Part shown: piece by piece, positions 45,728-56,385 of the stretch | How the letters are laid out: each line of letters starts with the position of its first letter | Position numbering within the stretch: the first letter of the stretch is position 1 | From: Zizania palustris | Taxonomy: Eukaryota; Streptophyta; Magnoliopsida; Poales; Poaceae | NCBI GenBank assembly: GCA_019279435.1 | Contig: JAAALK010000287.1 | Span: 82,649,886 to 82,713,885 of the forward strand | Direction of reading: 5' to 3' | Length of the DNA stretch: 64,000 nt | Made by a program: the position numbers and the translations under genes | The notes under the pieces: generated by a model | Seen by the model: the letters and a program-made list of their open reading frames with translations, nothing else | The model's database searches: none | What the model was told of the DNA's origin: nothing

Positions 45728-47250
45728 TGGAACGCTACTCGAATAGCTCGGGGTATTGGGCTTTCAGCTCGTCTTCTTTTCCCAGGTGGCTTCTTCGGCG
45801 GGATGGTTGTTCCATTGGACTTTGCAGAAGCGGACGACGCGACTTCTGGTTACTCTTTCCTTGGTTTCCAAGATCTTGACGGGTCTCTCTATGTAGGTCA
45901 AGTCTTCTTGGACATTAAGCTGCTGAAGGTCGGCTTGCTCGGTGGGTACACGGAGGCACTTCTTCAGCTGAGAGACATGGAACACATCATGAACTCCTGC
46001 CAAAGATGGAGGCAGTTCAAGTTGATATGCCACTTCTCCTTGTCGACGGAGGATCTGGAAAGGTCCGACGTAGCGGGGTGCTAGTTTGCCTTTCATGTTG
46101 AACCTTTGAGTGCCACGGAGGGGAGTGACTCGGAGGTAGACATAATCGCCCTCCTCAAAGTCTAGATCTCTTCGACGGTTATCGGCGTAGCTCTTTTGCC
46201 TGGATTGGGCTGCCTTCAATCGGTCTCTTATGATCTTAACTTTCTCTTCAGCTTCTCTCAACAAGTCAGTCCCAAACAGTTGTGATTCTCCGGTTTGATC
46301 ACAAAGCAACGGCGTTCTGCACTTACGCCCATAGAGTGCTTCGAACGGGGACATTTGCAGGCTGGCTTGATAGCTGTTGTTGTAGGAGAACTCTGCATAA
46401 GGTAAGTTCTTGTCCCACATTCCGCCAAAGTCTAGAGCACAAGCTCTAAGCATATCCTCCAATATCTGGTTGACCCTTTCGGTTTGACCGTCGGTCTGTG
46501 GATGATAGGCGGTGCTAAAGTTCAGCCGGGTGCCGAGTTCCTCTTGAAGGTTCTTCCAAAACTTGGAGGTAAACTGACTCCCGCGGTCAGATACAATCTT
46601 CTTAGGAACTCCGTGGAGGCACACGATCCGGGTCATATACAACTCAGCCAACTTGGCGACGGTGTAAGTTGTCTTGACCGGAACGAAGTGAGCTACCTTG
46701 GTGAGTCGGTCGACGATCACCCAGATAGAATCATGACCAGCTTGGGTCCTGGGCAGTCCCGTGATGAAGTCCATTCCTATCTCTTCCCACTTCCATTCAG
46801 GGACTTTGAGGGGTTGAAGAAGTCCGGCAGGTCTCTGATGCTCTGCCTTGACTCGCCGGCATGTGTCGCACTTGGCCACATACTCAGCTATTTCTCTCTT
46901 CATGCTGACCCACCAATATTTCTCCTTTAGGTCTTGATACATCTTTGTACTCCCGGGATGGATGGAGTATAGGGTATCGTGGGCTTCTTGAAGGATGAGA
47001 GTCTTCAACTCAGGTAGGTCGGGTACGCATACTCGGTTTCCGAACCAAATGGTACCATGTTCATCCTCGGAGAACCCGGGGGCTTTACCCTTCCTCATGT
47101 TTTGCTGGATCTCCAGGATGTCCGGGTCTTCCTTCTGCTTCTCTCGGATCTGGTCTATTAAGACAGGCCGAGACTCCAAGGCAGCGAGGTACTCTCGAGT
47201 GGTGATCCCTAGGTTTAGCCTTTCCATCTCCTTATAGAGTAGAGGAGCCT
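45728..47250 (-). pseudogene. pol: Element G integrase with chromodomain-like C-terminus
   Basis: ORF 45764-47227 (487 aa) starts just after the deletion scar. It contains the zinc-binding region (CDTCRRVKAEHQRPAG), catalytic core with a WVIVDRLTKVAHF aspartate, IVSDRGSQF and TAYHPQTDGQTERVNQ (D, D, E intact), GRKCRTPLL, a DYVYLRVTPLRGTQRF-like domain, DVFHVSQLKKC and a chromodomain-like tail (ERPVKILETKERVTRSRVV, HPAEEATWE). The chromodomain would steer integration to particular chromatin. A 1-nt frameshift at WEKK shortens the last few residues. The integrase itself looks intact but is no longer fused to RT. Confidence 0.9.
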
Positions 47251-47254
47251 GGTC

Positions 47255-47767
47255 ATAGGCTTGGCGATCTTGGAAAAATTCTCGATGAACCGGCGGTAGT
47301 ATCCGGCCAATCCGAGGAAACTCCGGATCTCGGTCATGGTCGTTGGCTGTAGCCAGTTGGTTACCGCTTCAACGGTGGTTGGGTCCACTGCTATTCCTCC
47401 GGCAGATATAACATGGCCGAGGAACTTCACCTCAGACGACCAAAATTCGCACTTGCTGTATTTGGCGTACAGTTGCTGCTCCCTTAGCTTTCCGAGGGTC
47501 AGACGGAGGTGAGTCTCGTGTTCTTCCTTGGTCTTGGAGTAAACGAGGATATCGTCGATGAATACCACGATGAACTTGTCCAAGAACTCCATGAATACGT
47601 TGTTCATCATGTTCATGAAAAAGGCCGGGGCATTCGTGAGTCCGAACGACATCACAGTGTACTTGTAGAGTCCATAGCGGGAGGTGAAAGCAGTCTTGGG
47701 TATATCTTCCTCCCTGATCCTTAACTGGTGATAACCTGACCTGAGGTCAATCTTGGAAAACACCGAG
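47255..47767 (-). pseudogene. pol: Element G RT palm and thumb, bounded by solo LTR N and a deletion
   Basis: ORF 47215-47763 reads FSKIDLRSGYHQL, FGLTNAPAFFMNMMNNVF, the catalytic VVFIDDILVYSK, FLGHVISAGGIAVDP and RSFLGLAGYYRRFIENFSK. It ends at KPMT, where about 499 bp present in B (RNase H) are missing and the frame changes. Its N-terminal side is separated from the rest of RT by N. Confidence 0.9.
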
Positions 47768-48262
47768 TGTTGGGGGAAAATATCTCATCTTCGGGGTTAT
47801 TGCCGAAGCAGCATAAAGACAGCTAATCAATTCGAAGGTTGTTCGAAGACCATCTTCGAAGATGCCCAGAACCTCGTTCGAAGTCCGAAGACTGGCATTG
47901 GTTCGAAGTATATCTTCGAACCAAAGCCTTCTAGGATCTTTTCTGCCAGCTAAGATGGAAGACTTATCTTTTATCCTATTAGATTAGTCTTTTACTATTT
48001 TAGCCCTATTAAGGAAACCGAATAGTTTCCTTAATGTCGGTTGTAATAGAGGGGTAAATAGGTCTTTTCCTTAATGTTTGGGCCTATAAATACCCCCCAT
48101 TTCACCCTGTAATAGGGACCGATTACAAGTGAATCAATATACACTTTCGAACTATTCTAAGCTATTATCCTTTCGGAGGCTTAGAACAGTTTGCTTCGCA
48201 AACACTTCGTTTGTTAGTTTCTTTTCTACAGAAACCTGTTAGCGTAATCTTTTACGCCAACA
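47768..48262 (+). mobile_element. Solo LTR N (495 bp), A/F family, in G RT
   Basis: TGTTGGGGGAAAATATCTC ... TTTTACGCCAACA, flanked by CCGAG at 47763-47767 and 48263-48267. It is the reverse complement of the A and F LTRs, so it lies in plus orientation. TATA box CTATAAATAC at 48084-48093. It interrupts the RT frame between SSV and FSKIDL. This is the deepest insertion in the nest and therefore the youngest of its chain. Confidence 0.95.
48084..48093 (+). promoter_or_regulatory. TATA box of solo LTR N
   Basis: CTATAAATAC within GGGCCTATAAATACCCCCC. If active, transcription would run on the plus strand, antisense to the G gag-pol frame downstream. Confidence 0.65.
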
Positions 48263-50201
48263 CCGAGGATCCCTTCAGCTGATCGAACAGGTCGTCGATC
48301 CGAGGCAATGGGTATTTGTTTTTGATGGTTACGTCGTTCAAGGCTCTATAGTCCACGCACATCCTCTTGGTCTTGTCCTTCTTCATGGCAAATATGACCG
48401 GTGCACCCCAAGGTGAGGTACTCGGTCGGATGTAACCTTTCTGCTCTAGGTCTTCGATGTTGCTCTTGACTTCGGCTAGTTCATTGGCGGCCATTCGGTA
48501 TGGGCGCTTGGAGATTGGAGTGGTCCCCGGGACAAGCTCGATTCTGAATTCGATGTCCCGCTTGGGAGGCATTCCGGGCAGATCTTCGGGGAAAACATCT
48601 GCAAACTCCTTGACTATTGGCACCTCTTCAAGAGCTATCGAGCGAAGGGATGCTCCGAGTGGTTTGCGACTGACCATCCGGAAAGTGACGGTTACGCCTT
48701 CAGGACTGGTCACCGTGACGGACTTGTTGGCACAGTCGATCACTCCCTTGTGCTTCATCAACCAGTCCATACCTAGTATAAGGTCGAGTCCGGTGCATTG
48801 GATGAGGACAGGCTCGGCCCGAAACAGCACTCCTTGGATGTCAAGTTGAACCTTAGGGCTGTAGAAGTGAGCTGAGGTCCTATTGCCGGGGGTGGCAATC
48901 ACCATGGGAATGGGTAGGGGGAGCACGTCCAGATTGTTTGTTTTTGCAAAATCTTCCGAGACGAAAGAGTGGGTTGCTCCAGAGTCAAATAATATGACGG
49001 CCGGTACGGAATTCATAGTAAACGTACCGAGTACGACTTCAGGAGCCTCCTGAGCTTCCTCCGCGCTGATGTGGTTGACGCGGGCGCGAACGGCCTGGTG
49101 GGGTGCTGCGCCTTGGTTCTGCTTGGGGTGAGGACACTGGTGCGAATAGTGCCCTTCCTTGCGGCAGTTGAAGCAGACGACCGGCCTTCCTTGACGATCC
49201 CTCAAGATCGGGGCCTTGGCGGCTGGTGTCGGCTGAGCGGCCGGAGCTGGTGGAGCGGGGCGAGGATGCCCGGCGTTGGATCCACCGGCTGCGTGAGGTG
49301 GCCTGTAGGCGGGCCGAGGATGGTAGGCGGGCGCTGGTGGCGGAGGGACGAAGCGGGGCCTCTGAGTGTTCGCCTGCTGGTGCTTGAAGGTGATCATCTT
49401 CCTCTTCTTGAGGTCCAGCTTGTTCTGCTCAGTCTCTTGGATGAGCGCCTTATTGACCAGCCGCTGGAAGTCGGCGAAGTCGGCGGCGACGAGCTGGATG
49501 GACAGCTCATCCTTAAGTCCCCTGAGGAACTTGGCTTGGCGGAGGGCGTCGGTGCGCACTTCCTCCGGTGCGTAGCGTGCGAGGCGGTTAAACTCATGGA
49601 GGTACTCCATGATAGTTCGGTTGCCTTGCTGCAGGTCGCGGAACTCCTGCTGCTTCACCGCGATGACACCGGCGGGGACGTGGGCGGCACGAAAGGCGAT
49701 GGTGAACTCCGCCCAAGTCACCATGTGGCCCTCTGGCTGGGACGCACGGTAGTTGTCCCACCATTCAGCGGCGGGACCCTGGAGCTGGTGAGTGGCAAAG
49801 GCCACCCGCTCCCGGTCGGTGCAGGGGAGGAGATCGAGCTTCTTCTCGATGGTGCGAAGCCAATCTCCGGCCTCCATCGGGTTGGTTGTGCTCGAGAAGA
49901 TGGGCGGGCGCACGCGCAAAAACTCGGAGAGTTGCGGAGCGGCCGCGGGTGCTGGTGCGCGAGGGGCGGGTTCCCCGTTCTGCAGACGGTCCAACTGGGC
50001 CTGTTGGTGCTGCATTTGGGTGAGGAGGGCGGTGATCAGATGGTTCTGATTCGCCATCATTTCCGCCAAGGTGGGGTGATTGGCGGAAGGCGACCCGGAT
50101 TGACGCGGGCCTGTTGCACCCCAGTTGGGCACAACACCCTCGGGCGCATCTCGGCTCCCTCCTGCTCCGTTGTTAGAGCCGGTGTTCAGGTGATCGGCCA
50201 T
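48263..50201 (-). pseudogene. gag-pol: Element G Gag, protease and RT start
   Basis: The chosen start is the ATG complementary to 50199-50201 (MADHLNTGSNN); the 23 residues upstream in the open frame look like an AT-rich leader. Gag: NPMEAGDWLRTIEKKLDLL, GPAAEWWDNYRA, EFRDLQQGNRTIMEYLHEF, zinc knuckle CFNCRKEGHYSHQC at about residues 343-356. Protease: ILFDSGATHSFVS near residue 404 and LDLILGMDWLMKHKGVIDC. RT start: GYIRPSTSPWGAPVIFA and MCVDYRALND. The frame is intact over about 646 codons until solo LTR N. Gag and protease are fused in one frame, as usual for chromoviruses. Gag part plausibly still functional. Confidence 0.92.
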
Positions 50202-50405
50202 CTTCTGAATATACAAAGCGATAAAGCAAAAGATAACGAAACAAAATTTAACCAAAATAACATATAGCATTCAAACACATAAACATATCCAGTGGTATAA
50301 ATTGTTTATTACAATCAAGTTCTTATTCCATCTACAACCCAACTCGTTGCAGACGACACCACATACAAAATTAAGATCTTTATTTAAATTTGCGTCTCCT
50401 AACGC
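50202..50405 (-). other. AT-rich gap between ORF0 and gag, ending in a possible 3' splice site
   Basis: On the minus strand this 204-nt stretch is AT-rich, unlike its neighbours, and ends TTTGTATATTCAG/AAG immediately before the gag ATG. That resembles a plant 3' splice site. A donor is not obvious. See findings. Confidence 0.35.
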
Positions 50406-51185
50406 CTACTCGCCACCGGAGGCGGTCTCCGTGCTCTCGGAACCACGAGTGCGCGGCTCCAGAGAGATGGTGGGCTCGAGAAAATTCTCGATGATGGAGT
50501 CGGAGACGAGGCCGGGGCGTGGTGTAGGGGCGCTGGTGGAAGGCCTGGCGGGGGAGGGTCGTGGCGGGATCCTCTTGGGGCGAGGGAGGGGCTCACGGAT
50601 GGGTTTCTTCTTCCTAGGAAGAAGAGGAACCATCTCCGCTATATCCTTCTGCAGCTGTATGATCTTGCGCTGCAGCTCGCCGTTCTGTTGGATCAGGTTC
50701 TTCGTTTCTTCACGAAGAAATGCAACCGCCTCATGATGTTCGTCGGCGTCGAGCACCGCCTCGGTGTGGAGATCATCCATGGCCTGCAGAAGACGCGACT
50801 GCCGGGCCATGACCGGATCACGCACGGAGTGAACTCCGAGGTAGATGCTACGGTGGGCTCCGGGAGTACGCTTCGGCACAAGCCGGAAGGATGAGTTCTG
50901 AAGACGATCGTCGTAGATCATCCTCAGCTCCATGAGGGCCTGGAGGGCGACTCGCTGGCACGCGACATCGAAAGTCGGGCCTCCAAGTGCGGTGGTGTAG
51001 GGCGGCAGGTGTTCTCCGGAGCCATGGACGGTGAGGGAGACGTCACAAGGCCCGGCGAACTCGTCGGGGTAAACTCCTTGAAATTCGGGTTCGAAGAGGA
51101 ACCCGAGGAAGGTGAGCATCATGCGGAGCTCCCGGACGAAGCCCTCGTAGTGACGGCAGTAGCTGTGGACTTGGTAGACAGGCAT
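50406..51185 (-). CDS. Extra ORF upstream of gag in element G (ORF0, 259 aa)
   Basis: An intact minus-strand ORF starts 123 nt inside the primer site (ATG complementary to 51183-51185) and ends about 200 nt before gag. N-terminal half: CRHYEGFVRELRMMLTFLGF, AGPCDVSLTVHGSG, then FDVACQRVALQALMELRMI and SSFRLVPKR. The pattern strand-strand-strand-helix with GP-x-DVSLTV and an Ala-rich last helix recalls a double-stranded RNA-binding fold, but the usual basic K-K-x-A-K is missing, so this is only a suggestion. Residues about 130-180 (AVLDADEHHEAVAFLREETKNLIQQNGELQRKI) look coiled-coil; the tail is Lys/Arg/Pro-rich. The B element has a decayed homologue in the same place. I do not recognise it as a named retroelement domain. 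Confidence 0.75.
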   Translation of the reverse strand: MPVYQVHSYCRHYEGFVRELRMMLTFLGFLFEPEFQGVYPDEFAGPCDVSLTVHGSGEHLPPYTTALGGPTFDVACQRVALQALMELRMIYDDRLQNSSFRLVPKRTPGAHRSIYLGVHSVRDPVMARQSRLLQAMDDLHTEAVLDADEHHEAVAFLREETKNLIQQNGELQRKIIQLQKDIAEMVPLLPRKKKPIREPLPRPKRIPPRPSPARPSTSAPTPRPGLVSDSIIENFLEPTISLEPRTRGSESTETASGGE

Positions 51186-51307
51186 CTACAAAACAGTAAG
51201 TTGAATAAAAGTGAGGAGAGGAACAAAGTTTATGAAGTAGATTTTCAAGAAATAATTTCCTATGGCTAATGGCTAGGCGGGTCTGTTTGGCTTCCTACAG
51301 TCAAGTC

Positions 51308-51320
51308 GGCTCTGATACCA
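51308..51320 (-). other. Element G primer-binding site (tRNA-Met)
   Basis: The minus strand reads TGGTATCAGAGCC, exact match, 3 nt inside the 5' LTR at 51324. Confidence 0.95.
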
Positions 51321-51323
51321 TCT

Positions 51324-54300
51324 TGTAGCGCCCCGATTTATCAAAATCGAGACATTATTGAATTTCCATAGAAAAACAATAATACAAGAGGTTCATCATG
51401 CGACAACGTACATACGATAAAATCCATGGTACGCAGACCATATTTATTACAACATTGTTTTAGTAAAAACAGTAATAAAGTAATTAAACAACGGCATGAC
51501 GAACGTCTTCTTCAGGATCTTTCTTCTCGACTGGGTTGCTACTCCAGACCGTCTTCAAGATAAGCATCCTCTGTGGGGTCCAACGGGTATGAGTACAAAA
51601 AGTACTCAACAAGCCACCGCAAATGCAAATAATAATGCAGGATAATAAACAAGGAAGGATAAAGGCTAACAATGCGGAATAAAGCAGTTGCAGTTATGGC
51701 ATTTAGTGTAATCATATTTTTAATCATGCGGAAAGTAAATATGAACATCATCAACATCAACTAACTCGAGGAGTACGTTTTACCTCCTCGCACAACGGTC
51801 CTTACATGTCAATCCATCATGCACATACATATTCAGAGTAAACTAACTGGGGGATGTCACGCAACCCGCCCTTGACCGTGGGCTCGGCTTTTCGAAAAGA
51901 TTTAAGACTCTGATCAGAGATGTACTACTGTACCCACAAGGCACGCACTCATCTCAACGAGATGACCCATTTCACGGGAACTCGTGCCAAAACCTCAATA
52001 TGAGATGTTCCAAGCGATAACCACCCGCTCTAGGTTTCGCCGGCGCGCCGGGCCGCATCCCGGCTAACGTCGCACCCCCTTTTGCGCCACATTGGTACAA
52101 GTCACCCGCAGGTGCAACTTGACCCATCTCCAAATGGTGGCCTCGGTTTGGAACAACCCATACCTTAGTTAGGACTTACCCACTAGACTTGTGGTTAGTA
52201 CGTAAGTGTATTGCAACGGATCCCTCAGACCGGTCCTTATAGTGCCCCGGGTGCGACTGACCAATGCCCTAGCTTGCACCCGGAACCCACCATGCATACA
52301 CTCACAACCATGACTCATCACCAACAGAATTTCCAAGGATAAGAAGCAACGGGGATCATATAATAGAACCATTTTGCTACGACTCATTTTTATCCTATAG
52401 CGGCCGTGCCAATACATTGGACACTAGCTAATATCAATGATCATATGGCGACAAGGAGGTTAGGCGAGATGGCATGGCTTGGGTTGCACTTCAAGGTCAG
52501 GGGATCCTAAATAAATATAATGTAAGGGTTCATTTGACTAATGCATATACGTAACCTATGTGTTTTAGCGATAATCAATCCAAACATGGGTTCAATATGC
52601 TCAAAAGTATTGTTTGGTGACTTGCCTTGTTCAGCAAAGGGAGAGGGAGGGACTTCGGGAAAGTACTCCGGCTCCTCGGCGACGTCGTAGTCTTTTTAAT
52701 ATAAAGTAGAATAAAAAGAACACAACATCCAATCAAACAGTATAACATTACATTATAAACACATAAGTTAAAGTTGGTTTGATTATAAATAAAATAAATT
52801 CAATGGTTAAAGTTCTGAAATTTATTTCTCCATTAATTTAAAATGAATCTAAATGAATTATTGTCTTTCATAAAAGGATTTTTAAGTGTGTATAATACTA
52901 CCTTAAGTTTTCTAATCAATTTAATATAAATGATTCAGAGAAAACTCAGTGGTTCTAGAGTTTAAACAGAAAGGAATAATTATATAAATTTTCTGGAGTT
53001 TAAATATTTAAATTTGCATTTTAATCCTAAGGGCATTTGAATACTTATTTAAATAAACATGAAAATGTCAAAGTAAACCTACTGTTTTTATTGCATAAAT
53101 ATGTAGAGAATAATTTTATGAATTTTCTGAAATTGGAATGGTAATTTTTAGAGTTCAAATGCATTAGATATGAATTTTACAAGTTTAAAAGCATTTCTGG
53201 AATTTATTTTCAAAATTTTAAACCCCTCGGGTCCACGGTGAGCCAGGCCCACGGTGAACCCGCGCACTGTGCGCGTGCGCCGGTCGATCTGGACCGTCAG
53301 ATCCAGATCCGACGCGCGAGGGTGAGGCGGGACGCGTAACTCGCGATGGACGGCTAGGATTAAAACGTTCGAACCGGTACCACGTGGACGCACGGGATTA
53401 AACGCGGGTTTTAAATACAGATGGACGCACGAGATCGCACCGTACCGCTTCACTCAGATCCGACGGCCAGGATTAAACCGAACAGATGATTTAACCCAAG
53501 CGTTGGATCTGGATCGCATGGCCAAGATTGAATCCGGCACAGTGCGTGTCGGGGGGTAAAGTACCCCTTCTTCCCCGACTCCGGTGATACGACGGCGAGC
53601 GATTCAGGCGAGGTCGAGGGCTATCTAGTCTAGCTAGGGCTAAAAACGGAAAGGGGGTACCGAGGGGAACAAAAGGGTACCGTTGCGGTGGTCCGGGGTC
53701 GACGGGGTGAGGCCGGCGACGAGCGTAGGCGGTGGAGGCGTTCGGGTCCTTGGCGGCGACGGCGATCCGGTGGGGTTCGACGTCGGCGGAGGGGTGGCCG
53801 AGGTCGGGGTCGTCCTGGCGGTCACGATGGTGGCGGGGGCACGGGCGGGGACGGTCCGAGGCGACGGCGAGCGGTGGCCGGAGGTGTATCAGAGGGTGTG
53901 CGCTAAAAAGCGAAATGCGAGTGCTCTGTTCGTTCTCGAGGCGATTAAGCGTGGGGGTCGGACGCGGCTCAGGCTGGGGGCTTAAATAGGACGCCGGGGA
54001 GGGCTCGCATGCAAGGAAACCGGCCGAGGGCCTTTACTCGCCGGCGATGGCTCGGCCATGCACGCGTAGCGGCGATCCCGTGGCATAAAGGCGTGTTTTA
54101 ACGGGGGGAAACGGTCGGCGCGACGCGGGGGACCGAGTAATGGCGACGAATTAATGCGGGACGGGCCGGCGAGGCGGATCCGAGGGCGAGGTCGTCGGCC
54201 GGCGCGATTTGGGGGCGACGGCGGGAGGTTGAAGGCGAAGCTGACAGGCGGGGGCCACTGGCCAGTGAGTGCGAGCGAGCGAACGGGAAGGCTGACGGGT

Positions 54301-54710
54301 GGGGCCGCGGTGTCGGGTGCGCGCGTGAGGGGAAAGTTTCGGCGCCGACAGGTGGGACCGAGTTGTCAGCCAGAGGCGAGCGTGGTAACGGGCTGGGCCG
54401 GCCGGGAGAGAGAGAAGGGAGGGAGAGGAGCCCATTACTGTTCTAATACTTTTCTGAATAAAAATAATTCCAGAAAATAGATTAAAATATTAGGGCTACT
54501 TCCAAGGCTGGTAAAAATTTATAAAAATTCTCAAAATTATATTTTGGTCTTAGGATCATATACAAAAAGTTTCACCTCCTGATTTGGTCATCTACTCTAT
54601 GTTGTAGTTCAAAAGGGTATAAAAGGGATTTAAAAGTATTTTATGAAATAATAATTCCCAGAAATTGAATTTAATAATATTTTATTGTTTTGAAAATTTG
54701 GGGTGTTACA
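51324..54710 (-). repeat. 5' LTR of element G
   Basis: TGTAGCGCCCCGATTTATC to TTGGGGTGTTACA, followed by TSD CAGCG. Nearly identical to 42304-45691. Confidence 0.95.
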
Positions 54711-54715
54711 CAGCG

Positions 54716-56385
54716 CCTCGCCCTGGTGGGGTCCTGGGAGCGCTGGAACAGAGTATGGAGCGCGCTCGACCTCGGAGGGCTCCCAGCTCTGCCGGACTTC
54801 GCCCACCTGGGCACCTCGTCGGCCGGAGCCAAGAGGAAGAGGGGGGACGAGGACGAACCGGATGCCTCAGGGGAGGTTGCGGCGAAGCCCGCAGCTACTC
54901 CGACCCCCAAGAAGGCCGCGAAGCCCCTGGCGGTGAGGACTTCGGAGGCGGAGGCCGACACGCGCACTCCTGCTGCCAAGGAGGCCACAGATGCCCTGGC
55001 GGAACCAACTTCGGGCGTGGAGGTGGATGCGCCGGCTTCGCAGCGAGGGAGCTGGAGGACACACTTAGCCCCTCCTTCCTTCCACGAAATCTCCGACGAT
55101 GGTAAACCCCTTTTTCTTTTCGCATGCTTCTCTTCAATATGCAGATTTTGACTTGGCTTCCTGCAGAGGACGAAGATGATGAGAGGCCCGCTGTGGCGAA
55201 GCTGGCAGGCGAAGGTGGATCAAAGCCTGCCGAAGCGAAGCCTGTGGAAGCTTCGAGCAGCAGTAGCAGCAGCAGCAGCGGCAGCAGCAGCGATTCGGAG
55301 TCTGAGAGCACTTCGTCCGACGGTGACGGCGGCGGAGGCCGTGTGGACACTCGAGGCGAAGAAGATGCCGACGTGGTGGGCTTGAGCCCCGCCTCACCGA
55401 AGCGCGCGGAGACCACCGTGGCAGTCATTCACCCCTTCAAGCCGAGGGAGGGCGTGACGTTGGCGGCGATCCTTGGTTTCCGCGAGGCTTGCGCTTCTGC
55501 GGAGGAGGGGGACTTGGTGGCCCAGCTTAGCCACTTGGACCCCACGGAGCTCTTCGTCAGCTCGAATGAAGTCCTCATGCGGGTGAGCGGAGCCCCTTGC
55601 AGCTTCGAACTATATGTTAGCTTCTCATTGGTACTTATGACTTTTTCAACTTCTGCAGGCCTTCGCACTGAACGCAGCCGCTTCGACCGCTGCCGACAGG
55701 CGGTTGGAGCGCCTCGCAGCGGAGAAGGAGGCCCTTCGCCGCGAGGTTTCAGAGGAAGCCGAGGGGCGGAAACGGGCCGAGGCTTCGGCTGCGGAGGCGA
55801 AGGAGGCCTTGGCCTCGGAGACGGCTCGACTTCGCGCGGAGCTCCAGGCTTCGAAGGATGCCGAGGCCCGACAGGCGAAGGAGATCGAAGAGCTCCGTCA
55901 ACGGGCTCAGGATCTTGAGAGCTTCGTCGTGGCCAACCTTGGCGAGGCCACCCAAAGCCTGACCGAGGTCCTTGAGAAAATAGGGACCGAGTGCCGGGCT
56001 CCGGAATTTGGCGATCAGGACCCGATTGGGGGACCGCGCCGATTTTTTGAAGACTGCGGCTTCGATAGCGGATGAAGCGCTGACGGGCTTTGCTCTTATG
56101 GCCGGTCGCGTCGCCGGTCAAGGAGTGTTGCACATGCTCCATGCCGCAGGGTGCGACCACCTTCGGGCGGCGACTTCCGTGGTCCCCGTGGCTTTCAGGG
56201 GTCCGCACTTGGTGACGCCTCCGGGCGAAGTCCGCGGGGCCTGGCGGCGGCTGCAGGAACCTTGGAAGGAGCAAGGCTGCGAGGCAGTCCTTGACCTCAT
56301 GAAGGCCCTTCGACAACGCCGGTTCAAGGGGCCCGCCGACTCGGACAAGCCTTCGACCTCGACGCCTCCGCCTCCGAAGGTGTAG
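54716..56385 (+). pseudogene. Opposite-strand gene of E, 3' part (acidic, Ser-rich and coiled-coil)
   Basis: Exon 2 resumes after G (…RLALVGSWERWNRVW, ALPDFAHLG) to 55101; intron 55102-55166 (GT...CTGCAG); exon 3 55167-55582 with a run of about nine serines and acidic DGDGGGGRVDTRGEEDAD; intron 55583-55658 (GTGAGC...TTCTGCAG); exon 4 55659-56385 with a long coiled coil (EKEALRREVSEEAEGRKRAE ...). All splice joins keep frame. Near 56030 an apparent extra G in a five-G run shifts the frame; the second frame then reads DRADFLKTAASIADEAL to a stop at 56383-56385. Conceptual full protein about 840 aa. The same order of domains (lacking certainty for exon borders) occurs in F. Role unknown. Confidence 0.75.

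Larger units (their letters stand above)
42304..54710 (-). mobile_element. Element G: Tekay-like chromovirus (Ty3/gypsy), 12.4 kb, recent
   Basis: TSD CAGCG at 42299-42303 and 54711-54715. LTRs 42304-45691 (3388 bp) and 51324-54710 (3387 bp) differ by about 19 substitutions and one indel by hand count, so the insertion is recent. On the minus strand: tRNA-Met primer site, extra ORF (ORF0), gag, protease, RT, integrase, chromodomain, polypurine tract. RNase H is deleted and solo LTR N sits in RT, so the copy is defective. It disrupts the opposite-strand gene of E. Confidence 0.95.

Noticed and set aside
49071..50267. 398-aa plus-strand ORF
   Set aside because: It is antisense to the intact G gag with clear zinc knuckle and protease motifs; no domain of its own.
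50406..51185. Reading ORF0 as part of gag
   Set aside because: It is separated from gag by about 200 AT-rich bases with stops, and G gag has its own ATG with a standard N-terminus.
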